From contig NC_091145.1 of the NCBI RefSeq assembly GCF_041381155.1, forward strand, positions 38,579,882 through 38,643,881: DNA of 64,000 nucleotides. The letters are read 5' to 3'. Below are positions 49,107 through 60,900 of this stretch, piece by piece. Position 1 is the first letter of the stretch; each line of letters begins with the position of its first letter. Source of the stretch: Argopecten irradians (lineage: Eukaryota; Mollusca; Bivalvia; Pectinida; Pectinidae). A program made the position numbers and the translations under genes. The notes beneath the pieces are model-generated. The model saw nothing but the letters and a program-made list of their open reading frames with translations. It was not told the DNA's origin and ran no database searches.

Positions 49107-51780
49107 AGCCCACCGTCATCAGATGGTGGGCTATTCAAATCGCCCTGCGTCCGTGGTCCGTCGTCCGTCCGTAAACAATGCTTGTTATCACTATTTCTTA
49201 AAAACTGCTGCAGGGATTTTGTTCAAACTTCACATGGAGGGTCCCCTTGGTCCATATTTGTGCCATACAGATTTTGAGGCTGATCGGAAAAATAAGATGG
49301 CCGCCAGGCAGCCATCATTGATTTTGGCAGTTGAAGTTTGTTATCGATATTTCTTGAGAACCACTGAAGGGATTTTGTTCAAACTTCACATGGAGGGTCC
49401 CCTTGGTCCCTAGTTGTGCCATACAGATTTTGAGGCTGATCGGAAAAACAAGATGGCCACCAGGCAGCCATCTTTGATTTTGGCAGTTGAAGTTTGTTAT
49501 CGATATTTCTTGAGAACTATTGAAGGGATTTTGTTAAAACTTCACATGGAGGGTACCCTTGGTCCCTAGTTGTGCCATACAGATTTTGAGGCTGATCGGA
49601 AAAACAAGATGGCCGCCAGGCAGCCATCTTTGATTTTGGCAGTTGAAGTTTGTTATCGATATTTCTTGAGAACTACTGAAGGAATTTTGTTCAAACTTCA
49701 CATGGAGGTTACCCTTGGTCCCTTTTTGTGCCATTCAGATTTTGAGGCTGATCGGAAAAACAAGATGGCCGCCAGGCGGCCATCTTGGATTTTGATAGTT
49801 AAGGTTTGATATCCCTATTTCTCAAAAAGTGCTGAAGGGATCTGTCTCAAATTTCATATGTAGGTTCCCCTAGGGACCTTGTTGTGCATATTGCATTTTG
49901 GGACCGATCGGTCAACAAGATGGCCGCCAGGCAGCCATCTTGGATTTTGTTATTCAAAGTTTGTTATCGCTATTTCTCAGAAAGTACTGAAGGGATCTGT
50001 CTCAAAATTCATATGTAGGTTCCCCTAGGGCCCTAGTTGTGCATATTGTGATTTGGGACCGATCGTTCAACAAGATTGCTGCCAGGCAGCCATCTTGGAT
50101 TTTAAGCCCACCATCATTAGATGGTGGGCTATTCAAATCGCCCTGCGTCCATGGTCCGTCGTCCATCGTTCGCCGTCCGGCGTCCGTCGTCCGTCCGTAT
50201 ACAATGCTTGTTATCACTATTTCTTAAAAACTGCTGCAGGGATTTTGTTCAAACTTCACATGGAGGTTACCCTTGGTCCCTATTTGTGCCATACAGATTT
50301 TGAGTCTGATAGGAAAAACAAGATGGCCGCCAGGCGGCCATCTTGGATTTTGATAGTTAAGGTTTGATATCCCCATTTCTCAAAAAGTGCTGAAGGGATC
50401 TTTCTCAAATTTAATATGTAGGTTCCCCTAGGGCCCTTGTTGTGCATATTGCATTTTGGGACCGATTGGTTAACTAGATGGCCGCCAGGCAGCCATCTTG
50501 GATTTTGTTATTCAAAGTTTGTTATGGCTATTTCTCAGAAAGTACTGAAGGGATCTGTCTCAAAATTCATATGTAGGTTCCCCTAGGGCCCTAGTTGTGC
50601 ATATTGTGATTTGGGACCGATCGGTCAACAAAATTGCTTCTAGGCAGCCATCTTGGATTTTTATATTCAAAGTTTGTTATCGCTATTTCTCAGAAAGTAT
50701 TGAATGGACCTTTCTCAAATTTCACATGTAGGTTCCCCTAGGGCCCTAGTTGTGCATATTGTGATTTGGGACCGATTGATCAACAAGATGGCCGCCAAGG
50801 AGTCATCTTGGATTTTGATAGTTGAAGTTTGTTACTGCTATTTCTCAAAAGGTACTGAAGCGATCTGTCTCAAATTTTATATGTAGTATGTTTGAAAAAG
50901 TTTAAAAAGTAGAGAAAAGATCCATCTTTCCTTTGTCAGATATAGATCATTCTTTGGTGGGCGCCAAGATCCCTCTGGGATCTCTTGTGATAGTTAAAGA
51001 TTGTTATCGCTATTTCTCACAAATTACTGAAGGAATCTTTCTCCAATTTCATATGTAGGTTCCCCTAGGGCCCTAGTTGTGCATATTGCATTTTGGGACC
51101 AATCGGTTAACAAGATGGCCGCCTGGCAGCCATATTGGATTTTGATTCTTAAAGTTTGTTATCGCTATTTCTCAGAAAGTCAGATGAAGTGATCTTTCTC
51201 AAATTTCATATGTAGGTTTCCCTAGGGCCTTAGTTGTGCATAATGCGTTTTTGGATCGATCGGTCAACAAAATGGCCGCCAGGCAGCCATCTTGGATTTT
51301 GATAGTTAAAGATTGTTATTGCTATTTCTCACAAAGTACTGAAGGAATCTTTCTCATATTTCATATGTAGATTCCCCTAGGGGTCTTGTTGCGCATATTG
51401 CATTTTGGATTGATCGGTCAAAAAATGGCCGCCAGGCAGCCATCTTGGATTTTGATAGTTAAAGATTGTTATCGCTATTTCTCACAAAGTACTGAAGGGA
51501 GCTTTCTCATATTTCATATGTAGGTTCCCCTAGGGCCCTAGTTGTGCATATTTCGATTTGGGACCAATCGATCAACAAGATGGCCGCCAAGGAGCCATCT
51601 TGGATTTCGATAGTTGAAGTTTGTTACTGCTATTTCTCAGAAAGTACTGAAGCGATCTGTCTCAAATTTTATATGTAGTATGTTTGCAAAAGTTTGAAAA
51701 GCAGAGAAAAGATCCCTCTTTCCATTGTCAGACATAGATCATTCTTTGGTGGGCGCCAAGATCCCTCTGGGATCTCTTGT
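49107..51780 (+). mobile_element. HINE (non-autonomous Helentron-like element), outer copy
   Basis: The 5' end is a hairpin (AGCCCACC...GGTGGGCT, 49,107-49,132), followed by ATTCAAATCGCC and a CGTCC-rich stretch. The core is a tandem array of ~155-bp units, each centred on AAGATGGCCGCC / GGC(A/G)GCCATCTTG. The 3' end has the subterminal inverted match GGTGGGC (51,748-51,754), a hairpin AGATCCC..GGGATCT (51,759-51,775) and a final CTTGT. A short inverted subterminal repeat, GTCC microsatellite, tandem core and 3' hairpin match the HINE/DINE/pearl design of Helentron-derived elements. The element is interrupted by a second copy at 50,104-50,988. Confidence 0.85.
50104..50988 (+). mobile_element. 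HINE, nested copy
   Basis: A complete 885-bp copy with the same 5' hairpin (50,105-50,130), GTCC-rich zone, shorter core and 3' end GGGATCTCTTGT. It splits one core unit of the outer element: the left flank ends TTGGATTTT and the right flank resumes GATAGTTAAAG, exactly the sequence seen uninterrupted elsewhere in the core. This gives the element's ends to within one base and is consistent with insertion at a TT dinucleotide. Confidence 0.9.
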
Positions 51781-51784
51781 TTTC

Positions 51785-52120
51785 ATTGTTAATTCTATAT
51801 CATCTGATCATATGTTTGTTTAATGTGTATCTTGATAAAGGGGCAGACTGCATTGAAAATTTGACAATCATTTTTATCTACACGGTTGGAATTACTTCCT
51901 TGCCCCATGAAGTCAAAATAATATAGATTGTATATAATACCGGTACATATAGTTAAGTCTCGTCATCTACTTCCTCATGTGTGAAATCACAGATAAAACC
52001 ATTGATATGCCATCATCAACAGGATACCTCACAGGAAGTACATATACTTTAGTGGGTACTTTAGACAAGGAAGTAAGACTGTAAGGTCATGACAGTGACC
52101 ATAATTGACAGGTGGCCATG
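51785..52120. other. No gene recognised
   Basis: AT-rich sequence between the HINE and the 52.1-kb repeat. No feature supported. Confidence 0.5.
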
Positions 52121-52124
52121 CAGA

Positions 52125-52225
52125 ATGTAGCCACACCTCATGCTCACAAACGCACATGTACATATTCAAAGTCATTGCAAATGTTGCAGCATACACAATA
52201 CAAAATTCAAAGGCATGTGCAGTAG
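52125..52225 (-). repeat. Dispersed repeat, copy A (homologous to 60,733-60,836)
   Basis: The minus strand reads TTGTATTGTGTATGCT... GAGCATGAGG...TGGCTACA, about 70% identical to plus-strand 60,733-60,836 with few indels. Translated, both share CIVYA, FA(M/L)TLN, C-V-C and HE-x-WLH. The family is not identified. Confidence 0.6.
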
Positions 52226-52254
52226 CTGACACAGCCTAGCTGGAACATAGAGTA

Positions 52255-54713
52255 TACAGTACTGGTACAACCTGGAACAAAAAGTATGTACCAGGACAGC
52301 CCAGAACAAAAAGTATGTACCGATACAGCCCAGAACAAAAAGTATGTACCGGTACAACCTGGAACAAAAAGTATGTACCAGGACAGCCCAGAACAAAAAG
52401 TATGTACCGATACAGCCCAGAACAAAAAGTATGTACCAGTACAACCGGGAACAAAATGTATGTACCGGTACAGCCCGGAACAGAAAGTATGTAACAGTAC
52501 AGCCCGGAACAGAAAGTATGTAACGGTACAGCCCGGAACAAAAAGTATGTACCGGTACAGCCCGGAACAAAAAGTATGTACTTGTACAGCCCGGAACAAA
52601 ATGTTTGTACCGGTACAGCCAGGCACAAAATGTATGTACCGGTACAGCCCAGAACAGAAAGTATGTACCAGTACAGCCCGGGACAAAATGTTTGTACCGG
52701 TACAGCCATGCACAAAATGTATGTACCGGTACAGCCGGGAACAGAAAGTATGTACCAGTACAGCCTGAAACAAAAAGTATGTACCGGTACAGCCCAGAAC
52801 AGAAAGTATGTAATGGTACAGCCCGGAACAGAAAGTATGTACCGGTACAGCCCGGAACTTAAAGTATAAAGTACCGGTACAGCCCGGAACAAAAAGTATG
52901 TACCGGTACAGCCCGGGGTGGTACAGCCTGGAACAAAAAGTATGTACTGGTACAGCCCGGAACTAAAAGTATGTACTGGTACAGCATGACACAAAATGTA
53001 TGTACTGGTACAGCCCGGAATAAAAAGTATGTACCGGTACAGCCTGGAACAAAAAGTATGTACTGGTACAGCCCGGAACAAAAAGTATGTACCAGTACAG
53101 CCCGGAACAAAATGTTTGTACCGGTACAGCCAGGCACAAAATGTATGTACTGGTACAGCCTGGAACAAAAAGTATGTACTGGTACAGCCCAGAACAAAAT
53201 GTATGTACTGGTACAACCCGGAATAAAAAGTATGTACTGGTACAGCCTGGAATAAAAAGTATGTACCGGTACAGCCTGGAACAGAAAGTATGTACCGGTA
53301 CAGCCTGGAACAAAAAGTATGTACCGGTACAGCCCGGAACAAAAAGTATGTACTTGTACAGCCCGGAACAAAATGTTTGTACCGGTACAGCCAGGCACAA
53401 AATGTATGTACCGGTACAGCCCGGAACTAAAAGTATGTACTGGTACAGCATGACACAAAATGTATGTACTGGTACAGCCCGGAATAAAAAGTATGTACCG
53501 GTACAGCCTGGAACAAAAAGTATGTACTGGTACAGCCCGGAACAAAAAGTATGTACCAGTACAGCCCGGAACAAAATGTTTGTACCGGTACAGCCAGGCA
53601 CAAAATGTATGTACTGGTACAGCCTGGAACAAAAAGTATGTACTGGTACAGCCCAGAACAAAATGTATGTACTGGTACAACCCGGAATAAAAAGTATGTA
53701 CTGGTACAGCCTGGAATAAAAAGTATGTACCGGTACAGCCTGGAACAGAAAGTATGTACCGGTACAGCCTGGAACAAAAAGTATGTACCGGTACAGCCCG
53801 GAACAAAAAGTATGTACTTGTACAGCCCGGAACAAAATGTTTGTACCGGTACAGCCAGGCACAAAATGTATGTACCGGTACAGCCCAGAACAGAAAGTAT
53901 GTACCAGTACAGCCCGGGACAAAATGTTTGTACCGGTACAGCCATGCACAAAATGTATGTACCGGTACAGCCGGGAACAGAAAGTATGTACCAGTACAGC
54001 CTGAAACAAAAAGTATGTACCGGTACAGCCCAGAACAGAAAGTATGTAATGGTACAGCCCGGAACAGAAAGTATGTACCGGTACAGCCCGGAACTTAAAG
54101 TATAAAGTACCAGTACAGCCCGGAACAAAAAGTATGTACCGGTACAGCCCGGGGTGGTACAGCCTGGAACAAAAAGTATGTACTGGTACAGCCCGGAACT
54201 AAAAGTATGTACTGGTACAGCATGACACAAAATGTATGTACTGGTACAGCCCGGAATAAAAAGTATGTACCGGTACAGCCTGGAACAAAAAGTATGTACT
54301 GGTACAGCCCGGAACAAAAAGTATGTACCAGTACAGCCCGGAACAAAATGTTTGTACCGGTACAGCCAGGCACAAAATGTATGTACTGGTACAGCCTGGA
54401 ACAAAAAGTATGTACTGGTACAGCCCAGAACAAAATGTATGTACTGGTACAACCCGGAATAAAAAGTATGTACTGGTACAGCCTGGAATAAAAAGTATGT
54501 ACCGGTACAGCCTGGAACAGAAAGTATGTACTGGTACAGCCTGGAACAAAAAGTATGTACCGGTACAGCCCGGAATAAAAAGTATGTACTGGTACAGCCC
54601 GGAATAAAGAGTATGTACCGGTACAGCCCGGAACAAAATGTTTGTACCGGTACAGCCTGGAGTAAACATTATGTACCGGTACAGCCTGGAACAAAATGTA
54701 TATACTGGTACAG
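52255..54713. repeat. 29-bp minisatellite with TGTACCGGTACA palindrome and higher-order repeats
   Basis: About 85 units of TGTACCGGTACAGCCC plus GGAACAAAAAGTA. The first 12 bases are a perfect palindrome. Marker irregularities (CCCGGGGTGG at 52,911 and 54,147; ACAGCATGAC at 52,981, 53,445 and 54,217) show block duplications at offsets of 464 bp (16 units) and 1,236 bp. Neither strand of most units contains a stop, and 29 is not a multiple of 3, so very long open frames exist on both strands with a 29-residue periodicity. I do not annotate them as proteins. Confidence 0.95.
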
Positions 54714-54920
54714 ACCTGTTAGATGTTTATATATACAGATATACAGATCAATTTGACATTTATTCTAAAATTAAGCCAGAATGGCCAAGTCATCTGTTGG
54801 ACTAAATATTAATATATTACGTACTTTTTCCAGCACATTTGCTATGTTTCTGTCTGTGTACTGTAGTTGTATTCAGAACATCCTGACAATAAATAATTAT
54901 GTACATATATTGTTTTTCAG

Positions 54921-57900
54921 AGATCTAGAGATGTAAGTGGTGGGTTGACCTACGCCACATCATGACGGACACCAACTTCAAAGTTGCCCTGCTGGTCAGT
55001 ATCAAGGATAGGGATATTCTACCCGAGGGTCACAAAATGTTATAAAACCTGAAGCTTGCCAAAGGTTCTACTACATTTTGTGACCCTGAGGGTAAAATAT
55101 CCCTATCCTTCATAATCACATAAGAAAGAGTATTTGTCTCTCATACCTCAATGTTTTATTGCAATTTTACTTCTATTTTTTTCTGCCATTTTGAATTAAA
55201 TTTAAAAAAAAACACGACTGCAAGTCTATTTTCCATACATGAAAATTGTGTGAAATTTTCAACGCAAATTCTGTTGGTTTTAACTTCTAGAGCAAATCCA
55301 GCCTAGCTTCTGAAAAGAATTATACCCAGAACATAGTTATTTTATTAACGCTATGATGTCACAAGGCTTTGTTGCATGGGTAGCCATGCAATACAGCCTC
55401 AGGCGGCATGAGTGTATTACCCTAGTATTTTACGTGTAGGTATGGGGAAAATACATTTAAGAATTTTTGTAAGATGTTTTGGCAGTTAGAGACGTTTGTA
55501 AACAAAACAATGTTATTATATCATATTCTTTAAAAAGTGTACGTATGATTCTTTATTTTTAGGTCGCCTGAGACGATGTCTCAAGTGACCTATTCTAATC
55601 GCCTTTTGTCTGTCGTTGTCTGTCCGTCGTCGTCTGTCGTCCGTCGTCCGTCATATGGTGATAAACAATTTACTTTTTCGACTTCTTCTCCAAAACTACT
55701 GAACCAAATTTGTTGAAATTTTGCAAAAACCTTTCATAGCCAAAGGTCAACCAAAATTTTGAATTATATGGTCCCAGCCCCCCAGGGGCCTGAGGGGTGG
55801 GGCCAAAAGGGGTCAAATAGGCTAAAACTTCATAAATCTTCTTCTGAAATTCCAGAAATGGCAGAATCAAATACTCTTCATAGATTGAAAGGTCTTAAGG
55901 TCCATTACAAATATTGTGAATTATATGACCCTGGGGTCTCGCGTTCCCCCCTGGGGAGGGGGTCAAGTTTACTATAGTTTATATGTATAGGGAAAACACA
56001 TTTTTGAGCATTATCTGGTCATTTGAAATAGGAAATAAGTCAAATGTTGTCAAAATTATCAGTATGAGATGGCCATTGAATCCTATTAACAATTGTTCCA
56101 CGACTGACCCCCAGGAGCCTGAGAGGTGGGGCCAAAAGGGGTCAAATAGGCTGAAACTTTAAAAATCTTCTTCTGAAATTCCAGAAATGGCAGAATCAAA
56201 TACTCTTCATAGATTGAAAGGTCTTGAGGTCCTTTACAAAAATTGTGAATTATATGACCCTGGGGTCTCGTGTTTCCCCCTGGGGAGGGGGTCAAGTTTA
56301 CTATAGTTTATATAGGAAAAGCACATTTATGAACGTTATTTTCTTACTTTTCATAGGAAATTAGTCAAACTGATTTAGAATTTTTAGCCTGAGATAGCAT
56401 TTTATCTTCATATCCATATTTGTCCTGGCCGACCCCCAGGGGCCTTAGGGGCAGGGCCAAAAGGGGTCAAATAGGCTAAAACTTCAAAAATCTTCTTCTG
56501 AATTCACAGATTTGATGGAACCAGATACTCTTCATAGATTGGAAGGTCTTAAGGCCCTTTACAAAAAATAGTGAATTTCATGGCCATGGGATCTCATATT
56601 TTTCCCTGGGGAGGAGGTCAAATTTACTTTAGTTTATATGGGAAAAACAAATTTATGAACATTATTTGCTTTGTTTTCATAGGAAATTAGTCAATCTGGG
56701 TTAGAATTATTAGCCTGAGAAAGCATTTTAACATCATATCCATATTGGTCCTGGCCGACCACCAAGGGCCAGAGGGGCGGAGCCAAAAGGGGTCAAATTG
56801 GCAAACTTTTCAAAAATCTTCTGAATTCACAGATCGATGGAACCAAATACTCTTCATGGATTGAAGATAGTTTTGATTAAGGCCCTTTACAAAATGTTTG
56901 AATTTCATGGCTCTGGGATCTCAGATTTTCCCCTGGGGAGGGAGTAAAATTTACTATAGTTTATATAGGAAAAACACAGTTATGAATATTATTTGCTTAG
57001 TTTTAACAGGAAATGAGTCAAACTGGGTTAGAATTATTAGCCTGATCGAAATAGCATTTAACACCATATTCATATTGGTCCTGGCTGACCCCCAGGGACC
57101 AGAGGGGCGTGGCCAAAATGGGTCAAAATGGCTAAAATTTCAAAAATCTTCCTCTGAATTCACAGGTATGATGGAATCAAATAATCTTCATAGATTAAAA
57201 AGTGAAATTTATAAAATCACTGACACTGACTGACTTCTAGTTTGGTTTTGTTGTTTAACGTTGGCAAAGCAAATTGGAATTTTAAGCATAACGTTTGGTA
57301 ACATAATAAACTAACTATCAAAATGAAAAAAACAAAAAATAAAAATTCTAATACGAAGGTTCAAACTTTAATGTTTATTCTAATACGTACATACTTTTTA
57401 CAGATTTGAACCAACTTTGCAATGCTCTTTCTGTATCAGCTCTCAGGTGACCGTCAAGGCCTCTTGGGCCTCTTGTATTACTTTTATTATGCCTCACAAG
57501 TATAAACAATATACATGTACATAATTATGTACTTTGTTACGGATAAAGTTTAGTTTATAGCTATGACACAGTAACACTGACTGTTTTACTGTTGTGTATC
57601 TTGTTGACAGTATAATAATCTAATAATTTTATCTGTCTTATTATGAAGAACTCTGAGAGAAATGATGTTATGATTTATTCTTCTATTTTAATGAAGCTTT
57701 ATGTTTCTGTGACAAATCAGGGAGCATAAAAATCTCCAAAAGAAACACAGACTGGTCCTGACATCTTCTCCTTTTCTCATTTTCCATATATCTCCCATAG
57801 TATACCTCCATTCATTAATTTAAAGGGACATGAACCTAAATAAGTCGCACTGGGTTTTGGGGAAGTCCAAGGCAGGCGCTTTTGTGTTTGTGCACTGACC

Positions 57901-60900
57901 TTGACGTTTGGCGACGACTGATTTTCCTTTGATATCCGCCGGCGCAGCCTTTGATGTAGCTTGTAGGTGGAGGGTTACCGTCTTACTTTCTGAAGCGGGG
58001 CCGTCATTTCATGAGCTGTCGATCTTTTTTAACGAAAATTTAAGACATATCCTCTAAATATTCCGTCTTTAAAGCAAGTTATATACGTTGTGAAATTTAA
58101 TAAACTTTACATTGGTGTTTCGTTTGACTCGATAAGACAAGTATTTGTTGAGAAAAACGGTTTTTATTCCCGGTTCATAGGCGTCTCGCGTGGTGTTTAG
58201 TAATGTAAAGAGATAGTCACGAATCCTTCTCACTTATAAATCCTTGATATTTAAGACGTGTCAGATACCTTACTAAGTAATATATATCAGTTATTGTGCA
58301 AATGTGTCAAATTAAACAATTATAATGGAAATTCATCTTTCTGTATTTTGAACCGGCCCGGTCAAATTTTGTAGCTGAGTGTGATAAAAAAAGTAGTGTT
58401 TAACTTTAGTGACCACCCACAATGCACTGCACAAATTAAATTAACGTAAACAAAATGGTGGGTCAAAAACGTGAGTGAAGCGAACACAAACGAATTCCGA
58501 TAGAAAACAGTACATAAAGAGTCAGTAATGTGTGCGATTGGGGAAGTAGGTAAATATGAATGGATCGCTGAAATGCAAGAGACGGAAGCAACTTCCCACT
58601 TTATACTTGCGTGATGTATATATGTGTAATAAGTCAAGAACCTCCCTTAGCGGTGCCCAGTCGAATGAAAAGTCTTGTTTGACTTTGGACTTATCGCTCT
58701 TACGCTAAATGCAAATTGTTTTATAACAAATATTAAGAAATATGGCTTAAACTTTTTTTGTCAACCATCGTAAATTACAAAATAATCTTAAAATGTGGAA
58801 AACTAATATTCCTTGTCATGTTACCAAGTTTGATGTTCATTATAACCTCGCTTTTGGCCAGCTTTTGTTTTGTGTTCCAAAAATAGAATATGACGGTCTA
58901 TATAAATTTTATCATTTTTGTGGTAGGTATTCCCCATGTTTTCCTGTCGTTTTAGATAACCAATCATTGTAATAAAATATCCAATAAACATCTGAAAACC
59001 ATATCTAAGCATACAGAACAATTTATTTAAGGTTCATGTCCCTTTAAAGGTGAAGTAGTTCTAATGGATATTGATTCGAACTTTTTAATATATACCAGTC
59101 TGGGGCAGCAGCTGGCATTTCCGTCGACCTGTCACTGTTTCCATTGGATACCATCAAGACACGCCTACAAAGTCAACAAGGTTTTCTGAATTCTGGAGGT
59201 TTCAGAGGAATATATTCAGGCCTACTTCCGGTCGTGATTGGATCAGCCCCCACTGGTATGTTTAAAAACCTCATTATGAAATTATTAGTATGAGGGCAAG
59301 ATGAAGGATTGTGCTTCATTTTGTTCAAAGATAAGAATGGTAAGATGGTGTGTTAAAGATAAGAATCTTCATCAGATAACATTTGAAATATCTTTCATGG
59401 AAATTACAATAGTTCTAAGATGCGATATAAATCACACCTCATTATCCAAATGTTTGTTGCAATGTAGTGTCCATCAGTTCTGAATCATACAATGGACAGA
59501 TCGCCAGCTGTCAATCAAACCACACGTGGATTTGCTTTTTAGCCCACCATCATCAGATGGTGGGCTATTCAAATCGCCTTTCGTCCTTGGTCCGTCGTCC
59601 GTTCGTCGCCGCGTCCTTCCGTCCGTCCGTCCGTTAACAATTCTTGTTACCGCTATTTCTCAGAAAGTACTGAAGGGATCTTTCTCACATTTCATATGTA
59701 GGTTCCCCTAGGACCCTAGTTGTGCATATTGCATTTTGGGACCGATCGGTCAACAAGATGGCCGACAGTCGGCCATCTTGGATTTTGATAGTTGAAGTTT
59801 GTTACCACTATTTCTCAAAAAGTGCAGAAGGAATCTTTCTCAAATTTCATATACAGGTTCCCCTAGTACCCTAGTTGTGCATATTGCATTTTGGGACGGA
59901 TCGGTCAACAAGATGGCCGACAGGCGGCCATCTTGGATTTTGATAGTTAAAGTTTGTTACCGCTATTTCTCAAAAAGTGCTGAAGGGATCTTTCTCAAAT
60001 TTCATATATAGGTTCCCCTAGGGCCCTAGTTGTGCATATTGCATTTTGGGACCGATCGGTCAACAAGATGGCCGACAGGCGGCCATCTTGGATTTTGATA
60101 GTTGAAGTTTGTTACCGCTATTTCTCAAAAAGTGCTGAAGGGATCTTTCTCAAATTTCATATACAGGTTCCCCTATGACTCTTGTTGTGCATATTGCATT
60201 TTGGGACTGATCGGTCTACAAGATGGCCGACAGGCGGCCATCTTGGATTTTGATAGTTGAAGTTTGTTACCGCTATTTCTCAAAAAGTGCTGAAGGGATC
60301 TTTCTCAAATTTCATATATAGGTTCCCCTAGGACCCTAGTTGTGCATATTGCATTTTGGGACTGATCGGTCTACAAGATGGCCGACAGGTGGCCATCTTG
60401 GATTTTGATAGTTGAAGTTTGTTACCGCTATTTTTCAAAAAGTGCAGAAGGGATCTTTCTCAAATTTCATATACAGGTTCCCCTATGACTCTTGTTGTGT
60501 ATATTGCATTTTGGGACTGATCGGTCAACAAGATGGCCGACAGGCGGCCATCTTGGATTTTGATACTTGAAGTTTGTTATCGCTATTTCTTAGAAAGTAC
60601 TATAGCGATCTGTCTCAAATTTTATATATAGTGTGTTTGAAAAAGTTTGAAAAGCAGGGAAAAGATCCCTCTTTCCATTGTCAGACATAGATCATTCTTT
60701 GGTGGGCGCCAAGATCCCTCTGGGATCTCTTGTTGTATTGTGTATGCTACGATGTTTGCTCTAACATTGAATGGAAACATATGTGTATGCAAGCATGAGG
60801 CATGGCTACATATAGTGCCTGGCGATGGGTCAATTAATTGTTTAATGATGTGTTTGTAAATGACAGAAAAGTGAAGTAGAACCAACTATTTATAGCATTT

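Noticed and set aside
49083..51000. Open frames inside the HINE core (e.g. 49,099-49,413, 50,053-50,367)
   Set aside because: Different copies and core units give different frames; the conserved feature is the DNA palindrome, not a protein.
52255..54713. Steroid-receptor response elements from GGTACA/GGAACA half-sites
   Set aside because: Half-site spacing and orientation do not match the inverted-repeat-3 arrangement; the match is short and expected by chance in this unit.
52207..54756. Many 70-370 codon open frames on both strands with 29-residue repeats
   Set aside because: They arise because the 29-bp unit lacks stops in most frames of both strands. There is no unique sequence, splice context or start common to them.
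57824..59043. Minus-strand frame at 58,362-58,637 as a transposase
   Set aside because: 91 codons with no recognisable transposase motif; the element is treated as non-autonomous.
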